Source: JAUWQU01 sp964605095
GTDB taxonomy: Bacteria; Planctomycetota; Phycisphaerae; SM23-33
Direction of reading: 5' to 3'
NCBI GenBank assembly: GCA_964605095.1
Contig: CAZSBS010000155.1
Location: 1-12,086, forward strand
Length of the DNA: 12,086 nt
The notes beneath the pieces are model-generated. The model was not told the DNA's origin. It saw nothing but the letters and a program-made list of their open reading frames with translations, and did not search any database. The stretch's first letter is position 1; each line of letters opens with the position of its first letter. Below, piece after piece: positions 1 to 5,197 of the stretch. The translations under genes and the position numbers were made by a program.

Positions 1-220
1 GCAGGTCTACGACCTGATCTATTGAGCAGGGTGTCCCAATTCGGAAGTCAGGAAAGTTGCCCTGGTCCGTTGCGTCGAGCACCTGCGACGGCGCGGCTTC
101 GCAATGCTGGACATTCAATGGACCACGCCAAACCTCCTGCGGTTCGGCGCGTATGAAGTGCCACACCGCCGATACCTCGCGATGTTGCGAAAGGCGATCG
201 AATCGAAAGTGCGGTTCTGA
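1..220 (+). pseudogene. aat: Leucyl/phenylalanyl-tRNA-protein transferase (Aat), 3' end, frameshifted
   Basis: Aat moves Leu or Phe from its tRNA onto the N-terminus of proteins that start with Arg or Lys, marking them for the N-end-rule degradation pathway in the cytoplasm. From base 53 to the TGA at 218-220 the + strand reads KVALVRCVEHLRRRGFAMLD followed by IQWTTPNLLRFGAYEVPHRR, which matches the conserved Aat C-terminus (Lys-Val-Ala-Leu, Gly-Phe-x-x-x-Asp-x-Gln, Phe-Gly-Ala-x-Glu-x-Pro). Bases 1-52 do not continue in this frame, which has a TGA at 23-25. The frame that starts at base 1 reads LLSRVSQFGSQ, like the segment that normally precedes KVALV. One extra base in the GG at 51-52 would explain the switch. 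The gene body lies outside the window, so I cannot tell a true pseudogene from a sequencing or assembly error. The family call is firm; the broken status is likely. Confidence 0.75.
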
Positions 221-226
221 AACGTT

Positions 227-332
227 CGTAGCATGGGCATCTTGCCCATGAGTCGCAGGGCCATCTTGGCCCCGCCCCGTATTAAACCACGGGCAAGTCC
301 TTGGAACCCCTAACGGGGATGCCCGCGCTACG
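227..332. repeat. Palindrome-rich intergenic element, two facing GTAGC-type units
   Basis: The element lies between the aat stop and the stop of the convergent lipoprotein gene. Its ends, CGTAGC (227-232) and GCTACG (327-332), are perfect inverted repeats. Inside are a hairpin with an 8-bp stem and TCT loop (232-250, CATGGGCA/TGCCCATG), a 6-bp hairpin also with a TCT loop (258-272, GGGCCA/TGGCCC), and CCCC-TAAC-GGGG (307-318). Read on the minus strand from 332, it begins CGTAGCGCGGGCATC and later has GCCCGTGGTTT. Both motifs recur in the repeat at 7105-7128, and GTAGCGCGG recurs after the ylbF-family stop. There is no T-run, so a standard intrinsic terminator is unlikely. It could still fold in the converging transcripts. 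Confidence 0.6.
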
Positions 333-343
333 AGAAAGGCAGG

Positions 344-667
344 CTATTTCTTCGCCGGCTTGGTCATCACGGGCGCGAGCTTGGCGGCTTTCTGATTGTC
401 AGTGAGCTTGTCCCATGCGGGCAGGCAGTCGCCGCAACAGAAGCCGACCTTCTGGCCGTAGAACTCGCGGGTCAACGATACGGGAACCTTGGCCGGGTCG
501 ATCGGGTTGCCCATCATCGGGCAGGTGCTGTTGACGCAGGCGACGGTCTTGGCCGCCTCGCCGCCCGCCTTTTGCTTTTCGCTACAGGCCGTCAGGCCCG
601 CCACCAACACGCCCGCCAGCAGAAACGCCGCCGGCATGGCTAAACGTCTGATCGCACTTGAAAGCAT
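344..667 (-). CDS. Small Cys-rich lipoprotein with YHS/TRASH-like metal-binding motif
   Basis: This 107-residue protein is probably an outer-surface or periplasmic lipoprotein that binds a heavy metal; the metal is not known. The N-terminus has Arg residues, a hydrophobic stretch (about 13-27) and a lipobox LTAC with Cys28. The mature part has Cys44 and Cys49 in CVNSTCPMMGNPID, then GQKVGFCCGDCLPAWDKL with Cys77, Cys78 and Cys81. This spacing (a CPxMG motif, then FCC.xC, then an aromatic) is typical of small YHS/TRASH-type domains, in which the cysteines hold copper, mercury or similar ions. The C-terminus is Lys-rich. I chose the ATG at 667 because AAAGGAA (674-680) lies 6 bases upstream and the lipoprotein signal begins there; an in-frame extension to 748 would bury the signal. 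The gene stands alone between a hydratase-like gene upstream and a convergent aat. The substrate metal and role are inference. Confidence 0.75.
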   Translation of the reverse strand: MLSSAIRRLAMPAAFLLAGVLVAGLTACSEKQKAGGEAAKTVACVNSTCPMMGNPIDPAKVPVSLTREFYGQKVGFCCGDCLPAWDKLTDNQKAAKLAPVMTKPAKK

Positions 668-673
668 GATGTG

Positions 674-712
674 TTCCTTTTTGTCCTGGGTAGCTCCGTA
701 CGCTGCATTATA
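674..712 (-). promoter_or_regulatory. Candidate promoter -10 and ribosome binding site of the lipoprotein gene
   Basis: On the minus strand a perfect TATAAT lies at 707-712, 40 bases before the ATG at 667, and AAAGGAA (674-680) follows just before the start. No good -35 match is seen at 16-18 bases upstream. The -10 could be chance, but the spacing to the start fits an independent promoter in the 116-base gap behind the hydratase-like gene. Confidence 0.4.
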
Positions 713-783
713 GCGCCTCGCATCCTGCCTTACCGGAACTTCACGCAAACTACAGCACCCGTCAGACGCCTATGGTGCTCACA

Positions 784-1674
784 CTATCGAGTCGTCCGCG
801 CCCCGATCACACACGACACACTTCCCAGCGATCCGAAGTTGCCGACGTATGTGCCCGCCTCCCGCCCTGGCGGCGGGCTGTACGGTGCGGTCATCGATCC
901 GGTGATCACCACGTCGCCCGGCTCGAGGGCAAGGCCGCTCTTGACCAGGCCGTTGACCAGCCACAACAGCGACGCCCACGGGCTGGTCAGCACGTCCCTG
1001 GCCCGCCCGGCCGCAACGGCCTGGCCGTCGAGTGTAAGCGTCGCGGCGACGGCGCCGACGTTTACCTTGTCAGGCTCGACGGACGCACCTAGCACGAACC
1101 GGTGCGCGCCGAGGTTGTCAGCTACCAGGTCATGGAACGTTGCCCGGCCGGCGTCGGGGGCAAAGTGCGAATCCGGCAGCTCCAGGGCCGGGCAGATTGC
1201 CCGCACGTACGGCTTGAGTTCCTTGATGCCGACGACGGGGCGGTCTATTCGCCGGCCGATGACCATGGCGACTTCCATCTCGACGGCGACCTTGTGGAAG
1301 TCCCCGCCCGGGATCGTCGTGCCGCTTTCTCGCCTATGGCTGGCCAGGAGTCTTCCGTATGCCGGCCCAGGCGCGCCGGTGGCCTGCCGCGACGCAGGCG
1401 ACGTGAACGCGACCTTGTACCCTGCAACCTTGTCGCCGCCGGCGACGATGTCCTTGATCAGGTAGTCCTGCGACAGGTACGCGACGTTCAGCGACGCCGG
1501 GCCAAAGGCGACCGAGGGCGGCGCAACCTGCGTGCCGGTAACCCTGGCCGCCAGGCACTGGCGTGAGATGGCCAGGCTCTGCTCGCACGTCGGGCAGCAG
1601 CCCAACGTCAGCGCCGCGATCATCGCACAAGCCGCAAACGTCACCTGCCGCCAGGATTTCACTGTTCTCTTCAT
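784..1674 (-). CDS. FAH / 2-keto-4-pentenoate hydratase (MhpD-like) family protein with export signal
   Basis: This 296-residue protein belongs to the FAH superfamily, whose hydratase branch adds water to 2-hydroxy-2,4-dienoates in aromatic meta-cleavage pathways; related members are decarboxylases or hydrolases. Visible family features are GYKVAFTS (Lys87), the metal-binding Glu-x-Glu in VEMEVAMVIG (Glu132, Glu134), PALELPDSHF (Glu165, Asp168), and the C-terminal ITGSMTAPYSPPPGREAG (Gly259-Ser260). Usual members have about 260 residues and are cytoplasmic. This one has an extra N-terminus, MKRTVKSWRQVTFAACAMIA, running into TLGCCPTC. That looks like a Sec or lipoprotein signal with Cys26 or Cys27 as a possible, non-ideal lipid site. 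The ATG at 1674 was chosen because the signal begins there; it has no clear Shine-Dalgarno sequence, and in-frame ATGs at 1689 and 1737 remain possible. It follows the ylbF-family gene on the same strand by 92 bases. The exact substrate cannot be told, and an extracytoplasmic location is inference. Confidence 0.8.
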   Translation of the reverse strand: MKRTVKSWRQVTFAACAMIAALTLGCCPTCEQSLAISRQCLAARVTGTQVAPPSVAFGPASLNVAYLSQDYLIKDIVAGGDKVAGYKVAFTSPASRQATGAPGPAYGRLLASHRRESGTTIPGGDFHKVAVEMEVAMVIGRRIDRPVVGIKELKPYVRAICPALELPDSHFAPDAGRATFHDLVADNLGAHRFVLGASVEPDKVNVGAVAATLTLDGQAVAAGRARDVLTSPWASLLWLVNGLVKSGLALEPGDVVITGSMTAPYSPPPGREAGTYVGNFGSLGSVSCVIGARTTR

Positions 1675-1720
1675 GCTTCGCAGGGGCATTCCAGGCGGCT
1701 TGCCAGCTTGCCGGTTTGGC

Positions 1721-1745
1721 ATTGAGCATTTGAGCATTGAACATT
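1721..1745. repeat. Short degenerate direct repeat, three ATT(T)GAGC-like units
   Basis: The + strand reads ATTGAGC, ATTTGAGC, ATTGAAC, ATT: about three 7-8 base units in a row between the hydratase-like gene and the hairpin behind the ylbF-family gene. On the minus strand the units place two in-frame ATGs upstream of the hydratase start, which makes N-terminal over-extension by a gene finder likely here. Its function is unknown. Confidence 0.5.
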
Positions 1746-1766
1746 CGCGGCGGCGAAGCCGCCGCG
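1746..1766 (-). repeat. Perfect 9-bp hairpin directly after the ylbF-family stop codon
   Basis: CGCGGCGGC (1746-1754), loop GAA (1755-1757) and GCCGCCGCG (1758-1766) form a perfect stem that touches the TAG stop at 1767-1769. On the minus strand the stretch begins GTAGCGCGG, the same start as one arm of the element at 227-332, so it is probably a copy of that palindromic repeat whose insertion supplied the stop codon. There is no T-run after it. It might slow 3' decay or weakly end transcription; neither is shown. Confidence 0.6.
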
Positions 1767-2108
1767 CTACATCTCCATCTGCGGCAACTCGTTGCGGATG
1801 GCCAGGTTCGTCTTCCGCATGAGGTCCACGTAGCCGACCTGAGCGTCGAGGTACTGCTTGTAGAGGTCCGATGCGATCAGCTTGTCGTTGATCTGCTGGA
1901 TCTTGTGCTTGTCGTCCGGGCCGATGGGCTGGTGGGACTGCTCCAAACGCGTTATCTTGATGACTTGCTCCTGGTAGTCATGCATGACCTGCCTGGTTGC
2001 GGGGTCTTCCGAGAGTTTCTTCTGGGCGGCGACCAGGGCCATCGCCTGGGGTGATGCCGCCAGGGTCTTGCCCAGCCGAGTTGCCATTTCTATGCAGGCC
2101 GTGCTCAA
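1767..2108 (-). CDS. YlbF/YmcA family protein
   Basis: This 113-residue protein is predicted to be all-helical, cytoplasmic and without a signal peptide. The pattern MATRLGKTLAASPQAMALVA, then LSEDPATRQVMHDYQEQVIK, then the later IASDLYKQYLDAQVGYVDLM fits the YlbF/YmcA (Com_YlbF) family. In Bacillus subtilis YlbF and YmcA form a complex with YaaT that tunes RNase Y and affects competence, sporulation and biofilms; planctomycete homologues are uncharacterised, and I see no YaaT or YmcA partner here. The start is TTG at 2106-2108: AGGAG (2116-2120 on the minus strand) lies 7 bases upstream, while the internal ATG at codon 8 has no such site. It is divergent from the HzsA-related gene, with a 198-base shared upstream region. 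A hairpin abuts its stop. The family call is good; the role is unknown. Confidence 0.8.
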   Translation of the reverse strand: MSTACIEMATRLGKTLAASPQAMALVAAQKKLSEDPATRQVMHDYQEQVIKITRLEQSHQPIGPDDKHKIQQINDKLIASDLYKQYLDAQVGYVDLMRKTNLAIRNELPQMEM

Positions 2109-2115
2109 GGGGTTT

Positions 2116-2120
2116 CTCCT
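2116..2120 (-). promoter_or_regulatory. Ribosome binding site that fixes the TTG start of the ylbF-family gene
   Basis: AGGAG on the minus strand lies 7 bases before TTG at 2108. It is the only strong Shine-Dalgarno sequence near the 5' end of this gene and decides for the TTG start over the ATG seven codons later. Confidence 0.7.
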
Positions 2121-2243
2121 GTCGAGTCGTGTGAAGTTCGTAAAGTAGCGACCTAATGATACGCACGATAACCGCCCGGCCAGGCGTTGGCCAGTTCAAT
2201 CCGCCGCACATTTTCGCCAGCCCTCAAACAGGCTCGCGGGGGT

Positions 2244-2300
2244 TATACTATAAGCAAGAAACAGCCGGCGTCGCGTCGGCGGCAAAGGCTTTTTCAGGAG
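2244..2300 (+). promoter_or_regulatory. Candidate -10 and ribosome binding site of the HzsA-related gene
   Basis: TATACT (2244-2249) is a 5/6 match to a -10 box, 58 bases before the GTG at 2307; no convincing -35 is seen upstream. AGGAG at 2296-2300 is a clear Shine-Dalgarno sequence 6 bases before the GTG and decides that start. The ribosome binding site is firm; the -10 is tentative. Confidence 0.45.
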
Positions 2301-2306
2301 AGATGC

Positions 2307-4859
2307 GTGAAACGATTGACAGTATTCTCATTCGTGGCGATCATCGCTTTGGCGCTTGCCTGTCCGGCTGACGCCCCGGGCGCCCCCAAGGCCCGCCCGA
2401 AAGCCTTGCCTTCGGTGGGCAACCCGGAGACCTTGCGGGCAGCCATCACGGATCTCTCGGCCACGTTTGGCAAGCGATATCCAAAGGCCCTGGAGCTGCT
2501 TGCCAGGCTTGATGACATCGAGAAGCGCATGCAGGCCGGCGAGGCCCTGCAAGAGGAGTTCATCGAGCTTCAGCGCCAGGCACTGCTGGCCAATCCGCTG
2601 GTCGCCGATCATCCGATCCTGTTCATATCCCGCCCGCAGTACAGGGGCGACCATCACAACACAGCCACGATGTTCCAGACCGGCGAAATCAACACCGGCA
2701 GCTTCACCGGCGGCTCGGCTGTCAAGGCATTCGACGCCCGCACCGGGCAGGTCCGCACGCTGCTGGAAGTGCCCGCGGGCATCGCCCGCGACCCGGAAGT
2801 GAGTTTTGACGGCCGGCGGGTGCTGTTTGCGATGCGGCACGACAAAGCCGACGATTCGCACATCTACGAGCTTGCGGTGGACGCCGCCGGCGCCCCGGCT
2901 GGTGAGCCCAGGCAGCTTACCAGCGGCGCGGGCGTTACGGACATCGACCCACTGTACCTGCCGGACGGGCGGATCGCCTTCAGTTCGACTCGCGAGCCGA
3001 AGTATTGCATGTGCAACCGGCACATCATGGCCAACCTGTACCGGATGAACGCCGACGGTACGAAAATCGAGCAGATCGGCAAGAGCACGCTGCACGAGGG
3101 CCACGGCTCGCTGACGCCGGACGGGCGGATTCTTTACGACCGCTGGGAGTACGTGGACCGCAATTTCGGCGACGCGCAGGGCGTGTGGGTCTGCAACCCC
3201 GACGGCACGAACCACGCCGTCTTCTACGGCAACAACACCGCCTCGCCGGGGGCAATGCTGGATAACCGCATCGTGCCCGGCAGCGGCGGCAGCCTGTTCA
3301 TTTCGACGTACTCATCCTGCCACGACCGGCCCTGGGGCGCCATCGCCCTCGTTGACCGCACGCGCGGCCTGGACTCGCCAGCCGGCGAGCTGCGAACCTG
3401 GCCCGCCTCGGCGATGGGGATGGTGGGTCGCGGCGGATACGACAGCTTCTCGGGGGTTCGCCCCAAGTACGAGGACCCGTTCCCCCTGGCCGACGGCGAG
3501 GACGCGCTGGGGGCCGGCAAGTACTTCCTATGCTCGCGCCAGACCGGCAAAGGCGAGCAGATGGGCATGTGCCTCATCGACGTGTTCGGCAATGAGATAT
3601 TCGTGCATGTTGAGGAGCAGGACGGGCGGGGATGTTTCGACCCCATGCCGCTTGGCTTGCGTGTAAAGCCGGGCGTGATGCCCGACCGCCGCGACGCCGC
3701 CCAGGCCCAGGGAACATTCTACATCTACGACGTTTATGTCGGCTCCGGCATGGATAAGGTTCAGCGCGGCGCGGTAAAGAGCATCCGCGTAGTCGAGTCG
3801 CCGGAAAAACGCTTCTGGACCCCGCCCGCCTGGGACGGCGGCACCGGCCAACAGGCCCCGGGCATGGCCTGGAACGATTTCAACAACAAGCTGATCCTCG
3901 GCACGGTGCCCGTCGAGCCCGACGGTTCGGCGTACTTCAGCGTCCCGGCCGACAGGTTCCTGTACTTCCAACTGCTCGACGCCAACGGGATGATGATCCA
4001 GTCCATGCGAAGCGGCACGATAGCCCGCCCGGGCGAGACGCTCGGCTGCGTAGGTTGCCACGAAGACCGCCAGTCGGCCGCCGGCAACCACCCGATGGCG
4101 GCGACGCGCCGCGAGCCAAGCAAACTCCGGCCATTCTATGGCCCCGAGCGCCTGTACAACTACTACGCCGAGGTCCAGCCGGTCTTCGACCGTAACTGCA
4201 TGAAGTGCCACGATTACGGCAAGCCGGGAACCAAGAAGCTCACGCTTGCCGGTGACCTTGGGATCATCTTCAACGCCTCGTATATCGACCTGCGGTCCAA
4301 GGGGCTCGTAAAAGTTCCTGGTGCCGGCCCGGCCAAGACTTACGATCCCTACGCCTGGGGCAGCCACGCAAGCAAGCTGGTCCAGGTCCTGCAAAAGGGC
4401 CATAATGAAGTCAAGCTCAGCAAAGAGGACTTCGACCGCATAGTAACGTGGGTAGACATCAACGCGCCGTACTACCCCACATACGCCAGCGCATACCCGG
4501 GCAACAGGTTCGGCCGAAGCCCGCTGGACGACCGCCAACTGGGCGAACTGGGCCGTCTGACGGGCGTGGGGATGAGCAATACAGCCATCAGCTTCACCAG
4601 GCCGGAGATGAGCCCATGCCTGGCCAAGCTCGACAAGTCCAACCCGAAGTATGCTCAGGCCCTGGCGATCATCCGGGCCGGCAAGGCCTCACTCGCCCAG
4701 CATCCACGGGCCGAGATGCCGGGCTTTAGGCTCATCGGTCCGGATGCCCAGCGCGAAGCCAAGTACGATGCCCTGGCAGCCGAACAGCGGAGGATGCGCC
4801 AAGCCATCGCCGCCGGGCGGAAGCTGGCCCTGCCCGCCGAAGGGAAAAAGAAGAATTAA
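2307..4859 (+). CDS. HzsA-related exported protein, beta-propeller plus two c-type haem sites
   Basis: This 850-residue protein resembles the alpha subunit of anammox hydrazine synthase, as do many uncharacterised planctomycete proteins. It starts at GTG with VKRLTVFSFVAIIALALACP, a Sec-type signal; Cys19 could be lipidated but the box is not ideal. Residues of about 130-450 hold propeller-like repeats (SFDGRRVLFAMRHDKADDSH, YLPDGRIAFSS, LTPDGRILYDRWEYVDR). They include Cys234-x-Cys236-Asn-Arg-His239 and Cys338-His339. Haem site one is CVGCH (Cys581, Cys584, His585). Haem site two is CMKCH (Cys631, Cys634, His635), in a C-terminal cytochrome-like domain with SHASKL (His687), KGH (His699) and DFDRIVTWVDINAPYYPTYA, the typical end of this family. 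The tail is basic and may be coiled. Expected location is periplasmic, with a redox role; the substrate is unknown. True hydrazine synthesis is unlikely: no HzsB/C-like gene adjoins it. It shares its upstream region with the divergent ylbF-family gene. An in-frame ATG at 2187 was rejected because the signal and ribosome binding site favour 2307. Confidence 0.82.
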   Translation: MKRLTVFSFVAIIALALACPADAPGAPKARPKALPSVGNPETLRAAITDLSATFGKRYPKALELLARLDDIEKRMQAGEALQEEFIELQRQALLANPLVADHPILFISRPQYRGDHHNTATMFQTGEINTGSFTGGSAVKAFDARTGQVRTLLEVPAGIARDPEVSFDGRRVLFAMRHDKADDSHIYELAVDAAGAPAGEPRQLTSGAGVTDIDPLYLPDGRIAFSSTREPKYCMCNRHIMANLYRMNADGTKIEQIGKSTLHEGHGSLTPDGRILYDRWEYVDRNFGDAQGVWVCNPDGTNHAVFYGNNTASPGAMLDNRIVPGSGGSLFISTYSSCHDRPWGAIALVDRTRGLDSPAGELRTWPASAMGMVGRGGYDSFSGVRPKYEDPFPLADGEDALGAGKYFLCSRQTGKGEQMGMCLIDVFGNEIFVHVEEQDGRGCFDPMPLGLRVKPGVMPDRRDAAQAQGTFYIYDVYVGSGMDKVQRGAVKSIRVVESPEKRFWTPPAWDGGTGQQAPGMAWNDFNNKLILGTVPVEPDGSAYFSVPADRFLYFQLLDANGMMIQSMRSGTIARPGETLGCVGCHEDRQSAAGNHPMAATRREPSKLRPFYGPERLYNYYAEVQPVFDRNCMKCHDYGKPGTKKLTLAGDLGIIFNASYIDLRSKGLVKVPGAGPAKTYDPYAWGSHASKLVQVLQKGHNEVKLSKEDFDRIVTWVDINAPYYPTYASAYPGNRFGRSPLDDRQLGELGRLTGVGMSNTAISFTRPEMSPCLAKLDKSNPKYAQALAIIRAGKASLAQHPRAEMPGFRLIGPDAQREAKYDALAAEQRRMRQAIAAGRKLALPAEGKKKN

Positions 4860-4938
4860 CCGCAGAGTCGCGGTCTGCACGGCGGCGCCCTTCTCGTTAC
4901 GGTTGCACTGGCTGATCTTCCGCAGGGTCACCGCCGCC

Positions 4939-5081
4939 CGACAGGATGATCCGCTTGTGGCCAAGCTTTTCCCGAAGGATGCGCGATTCCCCTCGCGCAG
5001 GTACTCGATCACCTGTTGCTGTTGGCGGCTCATTCAGCCGGCGATGGCCACTGTGAAAAACGTCAAGGGTTTCCAAGTCAT
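4939..5081 (-). pseudogene. Decayed N-terminal piece of an IS-type integrase/transposase
   Basis: On the minus strand from 5081 the sequence reads MTWKPLTFFTVAIAG, then a TGA stop (5034-5036), then in the same frame MSRQQQQVIEYLREGNR. A two-base slip at 4981-4982 follows, and then ILREKLGHKRIILS down to 4939. Together these match the start of integrase-type transposases in planctomycete and related genomes, which have a pattern like AGWM.RQQ..VIEYL.EENR.LRE.LG. The stop is one base away from a Trp codon (TGG to TGA) that would join the two parts. After IILS the match is lost. The stretch is thus a relic with a nonsense change, a frameshift and a 3' truncation. The family match comes from memory of the motif, not a search. 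The rest of the 338-base gap between the two flanking genes (4860-5197) shows nothing else I can support. Confidence 0.6.
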
Positions 5082-5197
5082 GGGGAGGGATGCTAGCGGT
5101 GGCTGTTCAGGAGCGCTAGACCGCAGGCGAAACGCGTAACCCAGCGCGTATGCCTTTCTGCGCCACTTTCGCGCGCCGGTGGCAGGATGGCGGCCTT

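Noticed and set aside
227..272. Bidirectional intrinsic terminator for aat and the lipoprotein gene
   Set aside because: The hairpins are strong but are not followed by a T-run on either strand.
227..332. CRISPR array or tRNA gene
   Set aside because: Palindromes are not evenly spaced repeats with spacers, and no cloverleaf or acceptor-stem pattern is present; no CRISPR array or tRNA was seen anywhere in the window.
671..1566. Plus-strand open frames opposite the hydratase-like gene
   Set aside because: No ribosome binding site or recognisable motif; the minus-strand protein is clearly the real one.
2328..4538. Minus-strand open frames opposite the HzsA-related gene
   Set aside because: Composition is that of an antisense shadow and the plus strand carries haem motifs and a signal peptide.
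2307..4859. Bona fide hydrazine synthase alpha subunit
   Set aside because: No beta/gamma subunit genes adjoin it, and the residue at the presumed Tyr ligand position is Gln; a broader HzsA-related label is safer.
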